From Actinacidiphila acidipaludis (GTDB lineage Bacteria; Actinomycetota; Actinomycetes; Streptomycetales; Streptomycetaceae): a stretch of 64,000 nt of DNA. The position numbers and the translations under genes are program-made. The notes beneath the pieces are model-generated. The model ran no database searches. It was not told the origin of the DNA and was given only the letters and a program-made list of their open reading frames with translations. The DNA lies in contig NZ_JAINZZ010000020.1 of NCBI RefSeq assembly GCF_019890725.1, forward strand, positions 61,551 to 125,550. Direction: 5' to 3'. This document shows positions 43,131-53,194 of the stretch, piece by piece (position 1 is the first letter of the stretch; every line of letters starts with the position of its first letter).

Positions 43131-43432
43131 GCGGCCTCCGCAGCGCGCTTGCCGCACCGGCCGAACCCGGCCGACCCCCGCGGACCCCACAGCCCTGGGG
43201 TTCGTCCGCGGGAGGCGCGCCGATGGCTGTGAGACCGGTCACGGAGGGAGCATCGCGGGGAGCGCGGGCCTGCCCCGGGCCGGACGCGGGCGTGGCCGGG
43301 CGGCTCTGTGAGGGGGCCGGGAGCCGTGCCGATGGACATGGCCACGGCCCGGCATGGCAGGCTTGGCTTTGCAGGACACCCGTCCTGATGAAGCGGCGAC
43401 GAGTGATCACGGCGAAGAAGCGGAGCGTCAAG
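43131..43432. other. Intergenic region before ribF
   Basis: 302 bp. Contains the hairpin at 43177-43212 and otherwise only GC-rich sequence; a frame open through it has no recognisable protein. An AGGACACC-GTCCT inverted repeat lies near 43373. Confidence 0.5.
43177..43212 (+). terminator. Hairpin after the large ATPase gene
   Basis: Outer 8-bp stem CCCGCGGA / TCCGCGGG and inner 5-bp stem CCCCA / TGGGG, with a 4-nt bulge. Confidence 0.6.
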
Positions 43433-44389
43433 GTGCAGCGCTGGCGGGGCTTGGAGGACGTTCCCGGTGACTGGGGTCGCAGCGTCGTCACCATCGGCTC
43501 GTACGACGGGGTGCACCGCGGCCACCAGTTGATCATGGGACGCACGGTCGAGCGGGCCCGCGAGCTGGGCCTGTCCTCGGTCGTCGTGACCTTCGACCCG
43601 CACCCGAGCGAGGTCGTGCGGCCCGGCAGCCACCCCCCGCTGCTCGCTCCGCACCACCGCCGCGCGGAACTCGTCGAGGCGCTGGGTGTGGACGCCCTGC
43701 TGATCCTGCCTTTCACCAGCGAGTTCTCCCGGCTCTCGCCGAGCGAGTTCGTGCGCAGCGTGCTGGTCGAGGGCCTGCACGCCAAGCTCGTGGTCGAGGG
43801 CCCGAACTTCCGCTTCGGCCACAAGGCCGCCGGTGACGTCGAGGTTCTCTCCGCGCTGGGCCTGAAGTACGACTACGACCTCGAGGTCGTCGACCTGTTC
43901 GTACGGGGTGAGGCGGGGGGCGGCGAGCCGTTCTCCTCCTCCCTGGTCCGCCGGCTGGTGGCCGAGGGCGACGTGGAGGGCGCCGCCGAGGCGCTCGGCC
44001 GCCCGCACCGTGTCGAGGGCGTGGTGGTCCGCGGCGCCCAGCGCGGCCGGGAACTCGGTTACCCCACCGCCAACGTCGAGACGCTCCCGCACACCGCGAT
44101 CCCCGCCGACGGCGTCTACGCGGGCTGGCTGCACGTCGAGGGCGAGCCGATGCCCGCGGCGATCTCCGTCGGCACCAACCCGACCTTCGACGGCACCGCC
44201 CGCACGGTCGAGGCGTACGCGATCGACCGGGTCGGCCTGGACCTGTACGGGCTGCACGTCGCCGTCGACTTCCTCGCCTACCTGCGGGGCATGGAGAAGT
44301 TCGACACGATCGACGCCCTCCTGGAGCGGATGGCCGACGATGTGAAGCGGGCCCGGGAACTCGTCGAGACGGCCGAGCCCACGGCCTGA
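43433..44389 (+). CDS. ribF: Bifunctional riboflavin kinase / FAD synthetase
   Basis: 318 residues. Converts riboflavin to FMN and FAD. Adenylyltransferase motif SVVTIGSYDGVHRGHQ and FDPHPSEVV in the N-terminal part; flavokinase motif RGRELGYPTANVETLP in the C-terminal part. GTG at 43433 (VQRWRGLEDVPGDWG) is chosen as in close relatives, with CGGAG 7 nt upstream; the frame is open earlier without homology. No FMN riboswitch was seen upstream. Confidence 0.95.
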   Translation: MQRWRGLEDVPGDWGRSVVTIGSYDGVHRGHQLIMGRTVERARELGLSSVVVTFDPHPSEVVRPGSHPPLLAPHHRRAELVEALGVDALLILPFTSEFSRLSPSEFVRSVLVEGLHAKLVVEGPNFRFGHKAAGDVEVLSALGLKYDYDLEVVDLFVRGEAGGGEPFSSSLVRRLVAEGDVEGAAEALGRPHRVEGVVVRGAQRGRELGYPTANVETLPHTAIPADGVYAGWLHVEGEPMPAAISVGTNPTFDGTARTVEAYAIDRVGLDLYGLHVAVDFLAYLRGMEKFDTIDALLERMADDVKRARELVETAEPTA

Positions 44390-44415
44390 CGCGGCAGCCC
44401 GCCCGCCCGTCCGCG

Positions 44416-44441
44416 GCGCGGGCGTCGCGGCCGGCCCGCGC
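44416..44441. terminator. Hairpin between convergent ribF and DinB gene
   Basis: Perfect 8-bp stem GCGCGGGC / GCCCGCGC with a 10-nt loop in a 77-bp convergent gap. Confidence 0.55.
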
Positions 44442-44466
44442 GGCGCCGAGGCCGGAAGGCCCCGCC

Positions 44467-45030
44467 TCACCGGCCGATCGCGCCGTCGAGCCGTTCCCGC
44501 AGCAGGTCAGCGTGCCCGTTGTGCCGGGCGTACTCGGCTATCAGATCGATCAGCAGGTACCGCAGTGAGATCTCCTTGCCGGTGACCCGCGAGCGGAACG
44601 TGGTGTCGAGCGAGGGCGCCTCGGCGACGATGACGCGGGCCCGGTCGCGTTCGGCCCGCCACATCGCGAAGGCCGCGGCCACGTCACCGTCGAGGCGGTC
44701 GAAGTCCTGGTCCGGGTCGTCGTCGGCGTAGTGCAGCATCGGGATGTCCTCGCCCGCGAACTGGATGCGGAACCACCAGCGCTCGACCCCGGCGAGGTGC
44801 CGCACCAGGCCGTGCAGGCTCAGCCCCGACGGCGGGATCGGCCGCTGCGACAACTGCGCGTCCGCAAGACCCCGGCACTTGAGCTCGAACGTCGCCCGGT
44901 GCCACTCCAGGAACGCGGTCAGGATCTCCCGCTCCCCGCCCACCGTCGGCAGCGCGGGCCGGTCGTCGTCGGCCCACGTCGGGGAGAGCTGGATCGCCGG
45001 ATCGTTCGGCACGTGCCCCATCTCTGCCAT
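44467..45030 (-). CDS. DinB-like (DUF664) protein
   Basis: 187 residues. Four-helix metal-binding protein of the DinB/DUF664 group: GLVRHLAGVERWWF carries one conserved His and EYARHNGHADLLRE the others. Members include mycothiol-dependent transferases in actinobacteria; the substrate here is unknown. Confidence 0.85.
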   Translation of the reverse strand: MAEMGHVPNDPAIQLSPTWADDDRPALPTVGGEREILTAFLEWHRATFELKCRGLADAQLSQRPIPPSGLSLHGLVRHLAGVERWWFRIQFAGEDIPMLHYADDDPDQDFDRLDGDVAAAFAMWRAERDRARVIVAEAPSLDTTFRSRVTGKEISLRYLLIDLIAEYARHNGHADLLRERLDGAIGR

Positions 45031-45148
45031 GCCCGCAGTCTCGCAGCCGCCACTGACACCGCGGCCGCCGTGTTCCGGGCCCGTGCCCGGCGAGCCGCCG
45101 CGGAACAGGCCTGTCCCCGCCCGGGCTTCGGCCGCGGCGTCCGTCCGC

Positions 45149-45856
45149 TCAGGAAGGCCGCACCAGCCGCGTCTCGTAGGCGAAGACCACCGCCTGCACC
45201 CGGTCCCGGAGTTCGAGTTTGACCAGGATCCGGCTCAGGTGCGTCTTCACCGTCGCCTCGGCGAGGTGCAGCCCGGCCGCGATCTCGGTGTTCGACAGCC
45301 CGCGTCCCACCTCCACCAGGACCTCGCGTTCCCGCGCGGTGAGCCGGGCGAGCCGTTCGTCGGTACCGGCGGTGTCGGCCGTCGCGGGGGAGGGGAGTTG
45401 GTGGGCGAAGTGCTCCAGCAGGCGGCGGGTGATGCGCGGCGCGACCACCGCGTCCCCGCCCGCCACGGCACGGATCGCGCCCAGCAGCTCCTCCGGCTGG
45501 GCGTTCTTCAGCAGGAACCCGGACGCGCCCGCCCGCAGACCCGCGAACGCGTACTCGTCGAGGTCGAAGGTCGTCAGGATCAGCACCCGCGACCGCGGGC
45601 AGGACGCGATGATCCGGGAGGTCGCCTCGATGCCGTCGGTGCCCGGCATCCGCACGTCCATCAGCACCACGTCGGGCCGCAGCGCGCCAGCCAGCCGCAC
45701 GGCGTCCGCCCCGTCCCCCGCCTCCCCGACCACGCGCATGTCGGACTGGGCGTCCAGCACCATCGTGAACGCCATCCGCAGCAGGGGCTCGTCGTCCACC
45801 AGCAGCACGCGGATGGCCCCGTCCAGAGTCGGCGCCGGCGTCGGCTCCTCGGTCAC
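45149..45856 (-). CDS. NarL/LuxR-type response regulator
   Basis: 235 residues. Receiver domain with Asp21-Asp22, phosphoacceptor Asp67 in LMDVRMPG, Thr95 and Lys117; C-terminal LuxR HTH LTAREREVLVEVGRGLSNTE ... ATVKTHLSRIL. GTG at 45856 overlaps the kinase stop (GTGA), so the pair is co-translated. Likely regulates the ABC exporter upstream in the same operon. Confidence 0.93.
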   Translation of the reverse strand: MTEEPTPAPTLDGAIRVLLVDDEPLLRMAFTMVLDAQSDMRVVGEAGDGADAVRLAGALRPDVVLMDVRMPGTDGIEATSRIIASCPRSRVLILTTFDLDEYAFAGLRAGASGFLLKNAQPEELLGAIRAVAGGDAVVAPRITRRLLEHFAHQLPSPATADTAGTDERLARLTAREREVLVEVGRGLSNTEIAAGLHLAEATVKTHLSRILVKLELRDRVQAVVFAYETRLVRPS

Positions 45857-47292
45857 AGCACCTCCGGCGTCGTCAGCAGCAACACGGCCTCGACCCGCCA
45901 GCCGCCACCGGGCCGCGGGCCCGCGGACAGCCGTCCGCCGTAGGCCGCCGCCCGCTCCCGCATCCCGGACAGGCCGTGCCCGGAGGTCTCGGAGGGGGCG
46001 GGGGGAACGCTACCGGCTCCGGCTCCGTCGTCGGCCACGGACAACGTCACCTCCTCCGCCGTGCAGGCCACCCGCACCTCGGCGCGGGCGCCGGCCGGCG
46101 CGTGCTTCATGGTGTTCGTCAGCGCCTCCTGGACCAGCCGGAACGCGGTGAGCTGCGCGGCCGCCGGCACCACCGACGGCTCGCCGGCGACCTCCAGCCG
46201 GGTGGGCAGCCCGGCCGCCCGCACCTGCTCGGCCAGGCCCGCCAACTGCGCGATGCCCGGCTGCGGGTGGCGCAGCGCGTCGGGCTCGTCGGCACGCAGC
46301 ACCCCGAGGAACCGCCGCATGTCGGTGATCGCCTGGCGTCCGGTCGTCCCCACCTGGCGCATGGCCGCCGTGGCCCGCTCCGGCGCGGTCGGCTGCGCGA
46401 ACACCGCGCCGTCCGCCAACGCGACCATCACCGACAGGTTGTGCGTGACGATGTCGTGCATCTCCCGTGCGATGCGCGCGCGTTCACCGGCCACCGCGAG
46501 CTGCGCGCGCTGGTCGCGCTCACGCTCCAGCCGCACGGCGCGCTCCTCCAGGAACGCCATGTGCTCGCGCCGGGCGCGGACGTTCGACCCGGTCACGGCC
46601 GCCGCCGTCGCCATCGCGGACAGCGAGACGAAGGTCGCCACCCCGCGCTCGTGCAGCGACCAGCGCAGCGTGGCCAGCAGGATGCCGCCCTCCAGCACCG
46701 CGAACGCCGCCAGCGTGCGCCGCCGGTCCAGGGAGGCGGCCACCGTGTACAGCGCGATCAGCAGCGTCACGTCCACGGGCGTACGCAGATCCGCGGCCCA
46801 CTGCGCCAGCGCGACGGTCGACATGTAGGCGAAGACCAGCGCCGGGTCGATCCGCCGCCATGCCAGGGGGAACGTCAGCGCGAGGTGGGCGACGAGCAGC
46901 CGCACCGGGTCTTCCTGGAGCGGGTGGATCGAGACGGCGGTCAGCGCCATGAACAGCGCCGCCGCGAAGCACAGGTCGACCACCCACGGGGACAGCGTCG
47001 GCACCCCCCGGTCGCCCAGCTTCGCCACCCTGTCCCCCAGGCGCTCGAACGCCTCCCACGCCCGCAGACCGGCGCTCCCGTACCGCCCGGGCCCGCTCAG
47101 CTGGTCGGTCCGCAGGCCTTCAGGAGCAGTCCCCCCGCTTCCGGGCCGCCCGTCGGGATCAGGTGCGGTGGCAGGCCCGTCGGGAGCCGGTGACGGCGAA
47201 GCCGCCGCAGCAGGGCGGCCGCCGAGGGAGTCGGCGGCCGCTGCGCGGGTCCGGGGCGCGGGAAGCCGCGCCCCGGACCGGCGGGGGATCAT
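45853..47292 (-). CDS. Sensor histidine kinase (HisKA_3 type)
   Basis: 479 residues. Six hydrophobic segments (from VVDLCFAAALFMALTAV) then HisKA_3 dimerisation helix with the phosphoacceptor His in AREMHDIVTHNLSVMV and an HATPase_c domain (QEALTNTMKHA, VADDGAGAG, GHGLSGMRERAAAYGG). ATG at 47292 is chosen: GGGAG lies 9 nt upstream and earlier starts would run into the permease gene. Partner of the response regulator that follows. Confidence 0.9.
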   Translation of the reverse strand: MIPRRSGARLPAPRTRAAAADSLGGRPAAAASPSPAPDGPATAPDPDGRPGSGGTAPEGLRTDQLSGPGRYGSAGLRAWEAFERLGDRVAKLGDRGVPTLSPWVVDLCFAAALFMALTAVSIHPLQEDPVRLLVAHLALTFPLAWRRIDPALVFAYMSTVALAQWAADLRTPVDVTLLIALYTVAASLDRRRTLAAFAVLEGGILLATLRWSLHERGVATFVSLSAMATAAAVTGSNVRARREHMAFLEERAVRLERERDQRAQLAVAGERARIAREMHDIVTHNLSVMVALADGAVFAQPTAPERATAAMRQVGTTGRQAITDMRRFLGVLRADEPDALRHPQPGIAQLAGLAEQVRAAGLPTRLEVAGEPSVVPAAAQLTAFRLVQEALTNTMKHAPAGARAEVRVACTAEEVTLSVADDGAGAGSVPPAPSETSGHGLSGMRERAAAYGGRLSAGPRPGGGWRVEAVLLLTTPEVL

Positions 47293-47353
47293 CGGGCCCG
47301 GCTCCCGGAACGGCGGACCGCCGTCCCGGAAACCCCGCGCCCCCAGGCCGTTC

Positions 47354-48193
47354 TCACGCGTCGCGCCGCTTGAGCAGCACGGCCGCACCGGCCAGCGCGA
47401 CCACCGCGTAGAGGCAGAAGACCGCGAAACCCGTCCACGGCTGCAGCGTGTGCGCCTCGTGGTGCAGCGAGAGCAGGGACTGTCCGGCGTTGCTGGGCAG
47501 CCACTGGTTGACGTGGTTGCCCCACGAGGTGGGCAGCGCCTCGGCCAGCACCGGCACCACCAGCAGCAGGCCGAAGACCGTCGCGATGCCCCCCGCGGTG
47601 TTGCGGATCAGCGCGCCGATGGCCACGCCCAGCAGGCCGACCACGGTGAGGTAGAGACCCGCGCCCAGCACCATGCGCAGCGCGCCGGGATCGCTCAGCG
47701 AGATGCCGATGTGCCGCGAGGACAGCAGGGACTGGCCGATCAGGAAGGCCACCAGGGCGCTCGCGGTCGTCAGCACCCACACCACCGCCGCGTACAGCGC
47801 GGCCTTGGCCCACAGCACCGGCAGCCGGGTGGGGACGGCGGCCAGCGACGCGCGGATCATGCCGGTCGCGTACTCGCCGCTGATCATCAGCACCCCGAGG
47901 ACGCCGATCGCGAGCTGCGCCAGGAAGAAGCCGCGCAGGCTGGTCAGCGCCGGGTCGAAGTGCGCCCGCTCGCCGGGCGACATGCTCGGCCAGTGGCTCG
48001 CGGTGAACGCCGAGAAGAGCGCGCCCAGGCCGATCAGCGCAACCATCGCGGTGAGCAGCGTGAAGAAGGTGGAGCGCAGCGTGCGGAGCTTGATCCACTC
48101 CGAGCGCAGCACGCGCGCCTGGGTGACGTGTCCGCGGGGCGCCGGCGCCGGCGCCTGGGCCAGGGAGTCGGCGGGGAGCGTGGTCGTGGTCAT
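47354..48193 (-). CDS. ABC-2 type exporter permease
   Basis: 279 residues, about six hydrophobic segments. SEWIKLRTLRSTFFTLLTAMVAL near the N-terminus is the usual opening of streptomycete ABC-2 permeases that export peptides or antibiotics. ATGA overlap with the ATP-binding gene. With the two-component pair it forms a sense-and-export operon; the substrate is not known. Confidence 0.88.
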   Translation of the reverse strand: MTTTTLPADSLAQAPAPAPRGHVTQARVLRSEWIKLRTLRSTFFTLLTAMVALIGLGALFSAFTASHWPSMSPGERAHFDPALTSLRGFFLAQLAIGVLGVLMISGEYATGMIRASLAAVPTRLPVLWAKAALYAAVVWVLTTASALVAFLIGQSLLSSRHIGISLSDPGALRMVLGAGLYLTVVGLLGVAIGALIRNTAGGIATVFGLLLVVPVLAEALPTSWGNHVNQWLPSNAGQSLLSLHHEAHTLQPWTGFAVFCLYAVVALAGAAVLLKRRDA

Positions 48194-49119
48194 GCGGCCT
48201 GTCCTTCCTGCTCGAGCACCGGCGCGTGGTACTCCACGGCGTCGCGGGTGAGTTCCATGAAGGCCTCTTCCAACGAGGCCTGCTGCGGGGTGAGTTCCGC
48301 CAGCGCGATGCCGGCGTCAGCGGCGACGCGGCCGATCCGGTCGCTGCTCAGCCCGGTCACCTCCAGCACGCCCCGCTCGACCGAGGCGACGGAGACGTCC
48401 GGGCCGGCCAGGAGCTGCCGCAGCTCCTCGGCGCCGTCCGTGCGCACCCGCACCGAACTTCCGGCGGCGCCGCGCACGAACTCCTCGACCGAGGTGTCCG
48501 CGATGAGCCGGCCGCGGCCGATGACGATCAGGTGCTCGGCGGTCAGCGCCATCTCCGACATCAGGTGCGAGGACAGCAGGACCGTGCGGCCCTCGGCCGC
48601 CAGGTCCTTCAGGAGCGTGCGGATCCACAGGATGCCCTCCGGGTCCAGGCCGTTGACCGGCTCGTCCAGAACGAGGGTGGCGGGGTCGCCCAGCAGCGCG
48701 CTGGCGATGCCGAGCCGCTGGCCCATGCCGAGGGAGAACCCCCCGACGCGCTTCCGCGCCACGTCGCGCAGCCCGACGATGTCCACCACCTGGTCGACCC
48801 GGCTGCGCGGTATGCCCGTCGTCGCCGCGAGCGCGAGCAGGTGGTTGTAGGCGCTGCGGCCGGTGTGGATCGCCCGCGCCTCCAGCATCGCCCCCACCTC
48901 GTGCAGCGGGGCGCGGTGCCGGGCGTAGTGCTTGCCGTTGACGGTGACGCTGCCCGACGTCGGGGCGTCGAGACCCAGGATCATCCGCATCGTGGTGGAC
49001 TTGCCGGCGCCGTTCGGGCCGAGGAAGCCGGTCACCGTGCCGGGGCGGACGGTGAAACTGAGGTCGGTCACCGCGGCGCGTTCGCCGTAGCGCTTGGTCA
49101 GGCTGTGGGCTTCGATCAT
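48190..49119 (-). CDS. ABC exporter ATP-binding protein
   Basis: 309 residues. Walker A FLGPNGAGKSTT, signature FSLGMGQRLGI and Walker B TLVLDEPVNGLDP. The C-terminal domain after about 220 is typical of drug-export ATPases. ATG at 49119 with GAGGACC upstream; the open frame extends further without homology. First gene of the minus-strand operon ATPase-permease-kinase-regulator. Confidence 0.92.
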   Translation of the reverse strand: MIEAHSLTKRYGERAAVTDLSFTVRPGTVTGFLGPNGAGKSTTMRMILGLDAPTSGSVTVNGKHYARHRAPLHEVGAMLEARAIHTGRSAYNHLLALAATTGIPRSRVDQVVDIVGLRDVARKRVGGFSLGMGQRLGIASALLGDPATLVLDEPVNGLDPEGILWIRTLLKDLAAEGRTVLLSSHLMSEMALTAEHLIVIGRGRLIADTSVEEFVRGAAGSSVRVRTDGAEELRQLLAGPDVSVASVERGVLEVTGLSSDRIGRVAADAGIALAELTPQQASLEEAFMELTRDAVEYHAPVLEQEGQAA

Positions 49120-49302
49120 GGGGTGGTCCTCGAATGGTGCGTCGACGGACGGGGGATCCCGTCGCTGGACGGTGGACTTCCATCCTCTGCGCCCGGAACC
49201 GTTCCGCACGACGGCCCACGGGCGGATTCCGCTTGTGAAGGCGTGCCACCCCGGTCTGACGCGGCGTACGACCGCCGGTGTACGGCTCACCCGAACGGGC
49301 CA

Positions 49303-49340
49303 AGGGCCGCCGCGCGGACGGTGATCCGTGCGACGGCCCT
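49303..49340 (-). terminator. Hairpin after the MinD/EspI-like gene
   Basis: Imperfect 15-bp stem: AGGGCCG and CGCGCGGA against TCCGTGCG and CGGCCCT, with one C-A mismatch and a G-T wobble, loop of 6. Lies about 60 bp beyond the stop on the minus strand. Confidence 0.5.
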
Positions 49341-49399
49341 CGGCTCGTCGTTCGCGGCGGCGGGGCCGGCCCGGCTGCGGCGGCCTCCCGCCCCGCCCG

Positions 49400-52300
49400 C
49401 TACTGCTGCTGCGGCGGCTGGGGAGGCGGGAAGCCGTACCCCTGCTGCTGCGGGTCCTCGGGTTGCGCCGGCCAGCCCTGCTGGGCCTGGGGCGCCTGCG
49501 GCTGCGAGGACTGCGGCTGGAACTGCGGCGCGGCCGCGCCCTGCGCGCCCGGCTGCCCCGGGCCGTACGGCTGCGGGGCCTGCGGCGGCGCCCCGTACTG
49601 GCCGGGCGGGACCTGGCCCGGCGCCGGGGGCGGCGGCACCTGCCCCGGCTGCCCCGGCTGACCCGGGTGCGCCGACTGTCCGGGGTAGGGCTGTCCGGGC
49701 TGCTGCCCGTACGGGCCGGGCGCCGGCTGGCCCGGCACCTGCTGCCCAGGCGCTGGATAGCCGCCCGGCTGCCCGGGCTGTCCCGGCTGCTGCGGGGCGG
49801 CGGGCACGCCCGGGGCGCCGGGGGCGCCCGCGTACGGACCCGGCGCGCCGCCCGGGTACTGACCCGGCAGCGGCGGCGCCTGCACCGGAGGGGGGTTCAG
49901 GCCGTCCTGCGTCCACAGGCCCTGGGCCTGCTGGGCGCGGGTGAAGTCCTCGGCGACCATGGCGGAGAGGTTGAAGTAGGCCTCACGGGTCTTCGGCCGC
50001 ATCATGTCGAGGTCGACCTCGGCGCCCGCCGCCAGGTGCTCGTCGAACGGGATGACCTGGACGCCGCGGCAGCGGGTCTGGAAGTGGGCCACGATGTCCT
50101 CGACCTTGATCATCTTTCCGGTCTCGCGGACCCCCGAGATGACGGTGATGCTGCGGGCGACGAGGTCGGCGTAGCCGTGGGCGGACAGCCAGTCCAGGGT
50201 GGTGCTGGCGCTGGAGGCGCCGTCCACCGAGGGCGTGGAGACGATGATGAGCTGGTCGGCGAGGTCCAGGACGCCGCGCATCGCGCTGTAGAGCAGGCCG
50301 GTGCCGGAGTCGGTCAGGATGACCGGGTACTGACGGCCCAGGACGTCGATGACGCGGCGGTAGTCCTCGTCGTTGAAGGTGGTCGACACCGCTGGGTCGA
50401 CGTCGTTGGCGATGATCTCCAGGCCGGACGGGGCCTGCGAGGTGAAGCGGCGGATGTCCATGTAGCTGTTGAGGTACGGGATGGCCTGGACGAGGTCGCG
50501 GATCGTCGCGCCGGTCTCGCGGCGTACGCGGCGGCCCAGGGTTCCAGCGTCGGGGTTGGCGTCGATCGCCAGGATCTTGTCCTGCCGCTCGCTGGCCAGG
50601 GTGGCGCCCAGAGCAGTGGTCGTGGTCGTCTTGCCCACGCCGCCCTTGAGGCTGATCACCGCGATCCGGTAGCAGGACAGGACCGGCGTGCGGATCAGCT
50701 CCAGCTTCCGCTGCCGCTCGGCCTCCTCCTTCTTCGCACCCAGCTTGAACCGCGACGGCTGCGCGTTGGCGCCCGGCTTCTTCGGCTTGGGCTGGTTGCG
50801 CAGCAGCCGGTCCGACGACAGCTCGACCGCGGCCGTGTAGCCCAGCGGCGCGCCGCCCTGGGCCGTCCGCTGCCGCTGGTCGGGCGTCACCGTCGGCCAG
50901 CCGCCCGCACGCGGGTCGACCGGCGGGGCGTAGCCCTCCGGCTGCGGGGCCTGCTCCTGGCCGGGGTGAGCGGGCTGGCCGGGGTGCCCCGGCTGACCCG
51001 GGTACGCGGGCTGCCCCGGATGCGCCGGCTGGCCGGGCTGTCCCGGCGGCGGGAACCCGTAGCCGCCTTGCGCGGGCAGCGGCTGCAGCGGGCCGGGCTC
51101 GGCCTGCGGCTGCGCGGTCTGCGGGAAGCCGTAGCCGCTCTGCGGGCCGGGAGCGTCCGGACTCACGGGCGCACCGGCGGGACCGGGGAGCTGCGGGTGC
51201 TGGGCGGCCGGCGGTACGGCCGGCGGGGCCTGCGGCGTCTGCTGTGCGGGAATGCCGGTGGGCGGCACCGGGGTCGGTCCCTGCGGTGCCGCCGGACCGG
51301 CGGGCGGGAAGTCCTGGCCGGTGGGGGCGGGCAGCCGGTCGCCGCCGGACTGCGGCGGCACGGACGGCTGGCCCGGCAGTCCCGGCTGGCCCGGCTGGCC
51401 CGGCTGAGCGGGCTGTCCGGGTGTGGCCGGCGGCGGGAAGGCGTAGCCGCCCTGCGCGGGCACACTGCCCTGCAGCCCGGGCGCGGCCGGCGGCGGGAAG
51501 GCGTACCCCGCTTGCTCGGGCAGCAACTGCCCAGCCGACTGCGGCGGTTCGGGGGTGGCGGGAGCCGGCGGCTGCGCACCGAAGGGAGGCTGGCCCGGCT
51601 GCCCGGGCTGTCCCGGCGGCGGGAAGCCGTACCCGCTCGGCGCGGGCGCGCTGTCCTGGGGCTCGGGTGCGGCGGGTTGCTGGGGGAAGCCGTACGCGCT
51701 GTGCGCGGGCGCGCTGTCCTGGGGCTCGGGTGCGGCGGGGGGCGGGAAGCCGTAGCCGGTCGGCCTGGGGGTGCTGTCCTGCGGCCCGTCGGCGGCCGGG
51801 CGCGGGAAGCCGTAGCCGTCCTGGCCGGAGCCGGGCTGCGCAGTGACGGGCGGGGTGACCGGCGGCGCGGGCTGCGGCGGTTCGGGTGCGGCGGGCGTGG
51901 CGGGCGGCGGGAAGCCGTAACCCGCGGGGGCCAGGGGCCGGCCGGTCGGCGGCGGGAAGTCCAGTCCCTGACCGGCGCCGGGCGCGGGCGGGTTGGGCCC
52001 ACCGGGGTGCGGCGGGGCCAGCGGCTCGGCGGGCGGCGGCGGGTACGCGGGTCCGCTCTGCGGCGCCGGCGGGTTGGGGCCGCCCGGGTGCAGGGGAACC
52101 TGGCCCGCGGCCGGTGCCGGAGGATACGGGTGGCCGCTCGGGGCGGGCGGGTTCGGACCACCCGGGTGCGGCGGGACGTCGGCGCGCTGGTAGCCCTGCG
52201 GCAGCGGCGGCATCGGGTTCTGCGCGGGCGCGGGCGGGGCCCACGGGTGACCGCCGGGCGGCTGCGGCAGCGGCGTCCACACCGGGGCGCGCTTGGCCGG

Positions 52301-53194
52301 CTTCTCGTCCTCCGGCCCGGACTCGTCGGCCGCGGGCTTCGCGTCCTCCACCTTGTCCGCCTTCTCGGCCGCGTCGGCCTTCTCCGTCGTCCCGGACCTC
52401 CCGCCCGTGCCGGACGCCTCGTCCGCGGCGGCCGTGGGAGCTGAACCGGCTGAACCCGCTGAACCGGCTGAACCGGCTGAGCCAGTGGTGCTCGACGTGC
52501 CGGACGGGCTCGCCGTCCCGAAGTCCCGTGACGGCTCGGGCAGTTTCTCGCCCGCGCGCTCCTCGATCTCGCGTCGCAGAGCGGCGGCGGAGAACCGCAC
52601 GGTGGCGTCCGGCCGTGCCGCGGCCCGCGGTTCACCGGACGGCGGCTCGTCGGGCGAACCCGGTCCGTCCGCGGCGTCCCGGCCGCTCTCCGCGTCCGTG
52701 TCCGGCTCGGCGGACCCGGGCCGCGGGAGGGAGGGCACCGCGGACGCCGACCACGACGGCGCGTCCGGGACCGGTGCGAGCCGCGACGGTCGCTCGTCGT
52801 CGCCGGCCGCGCTCTCCCCGTCCCCGGAAACAGGGGACTTGGGCTGCGGAATCAGCGGGACGGACGCCGCGGACCACGAACTGGGCGACGTCGAACCGCC
52901 GCCGCTCACCGGCCCCGCCGCGGCCCTGGTGGACCCTTCGGAGTCCGCGGACCCCGTGGACCCGGCGGAATCCGCCGAGTTCGAAGAGCCGGCCCCCGCG
53001 GGGGCGTCCGGCTCCGGCTCCTCCCGCTCCTCCTCGACGTCGTCCTCCTCGCGGTCGGAACCGCTGCTGGAATCCTGCATGTACCAGGCGGGGAGTCGCG
53101 GCCCCAGGCTGAACTCGCCGGTGTAGTCGGACTCCGACGCGTCGTCGACAGGGGCGGGCCCGCCCACGCGGTTCTCGTCCCGATCGCTGTTCAC
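49400..53194 (-). CDS. Pro-rich MinD/EspI-like ATPase
   Basis: 1264 residues. An acidic N-terminus ([16 protein letters not shown]) leads into about 700 residues of Pro/Gln/Gly low complexity with a recurring YGFPPP/YGFPQP unit, then a deviant-Walker-A ParA/MinD domain ([14 protein letters not shown], residues 850-856 [34 protein letters not shown]), and a Pro/Gly-rich C-terminal tail. This layout matches EspI/SCO5717-type ATPases of actinobacterial type VII secretion loci. Here it stands alone, next to rpsO. GTG at 53194 is the only start before the acidic N-terminus. Confidence 0.85.
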   Translation of the reverse strand: MNSDRDENRVGGPAPVDDASESDYTGEFSLGPRLPAWYMQDSSSGSDREEDDVEEEREEPEPDAPAGAGSSNSADSAGSTGSADSEGSTRAAAGPVSGGGSTSPSSWSAASVPLIPQPKSPVSGDGESAAGDDERPSRLAPVPDAPSWSASAVPSLPRPGSAEPDTDAESGRDAADGPGSPDEPPSGEPRAAARPDATVRFSAAALRREIEERAGEKLPEPSRDFGTASPSGTSSTTGSAGSAGSAGSAGSAPTAAADEASGTGGRSGTTEKADAAEKADKVEDAKPAADESGPEDEKPAKRAPVWTPLPQPPGGHPWAPPAPAQNPMPPLPQGYQRADVPPHPGGPNPPAPSGHPYPPAPAAGQVPLHPGGPNPPAPQSGPAYPPPPAEPLAPPHPGGPNPPAPGAGQGLDFPPPTGRPLAPAGYGFPPPATPAAPEPPQPAPPVTPPVTAQPGSGQDGYGFPRPAADGPQDSTPRPTGYGFPPPAAPEPQDSAPAHSAYGFPQQPAAPEPQDSAPAPSGYGFPPPGQPGQPGQPPFGAQPPAPATPEPPQSAGQLLPEQAGYAFPPPAAPGLQGSVPAQGGYAFPPPATPGQPAQPGQPGQPGLPGQPSVPPQSGGDRLPAPTGQDFPPAGPAAPQGPTPVPPTGIPAQQTPQAPPAVPPAAQHPQLPGPAGAPVSPDAPGPQSGYGFPQTAQPQAEPGPLQPLPAQGGYGFPPPGQPGQPAHPGQPAYPGQPGHPGQPAHPGQEQAPQPEGYAPPVDPRAGGWPTVTPDQRQRTAQGGAPLGYTAAVELSSDRLLRNQPKPKKPGANAQPSRFKLGAKKEEAERQRKLELIRTPVLSCYRIAVISLKGGVGKTTTTTALGATLASERQDKILAIDANPDAGTLGRRVRRETGATIRDLVQAIPYLNSYMDIRRFTSQAPSGLEIIANDVDPAVSTTFNDEDYRRVIDVLGRQYPVILTDSGTGLLYSAMRGVLDLADQLIIVSTPSVDGASSASTTLDWLSAHGYADLVARSITVISGVRETGKMIKVEDIVAHFQTRCRGVQVIPFDEHLAAGAEVDLDMMRPKTREAYFNLSAMVAEDFTRAQQAQGLWTQDGLNPPPVQAPPLPGQYPGGAPGPYAGAPGAPGVPAAPQQPGQPGQPGGYPAPGQQVPGQPAPGPYGQQPGQPYPGQSAHPGQPGQPGQVPPPPAPGQVPPGQYGAPPQAPQPYGPGQPGAQGAAAPQFQPQSSQPQAPQAQQGWPAQPEDPQQQGYGFPPPQPPQQQ

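Noticed and set aside
51000..52200. Repeats around GGCGGCGGGAAGCCGTA, considered as a mobile or regulatory repeat
   Set aside because: They encode the YGFPPP repeats of the MinD/EspI-like protein on the minus strand.
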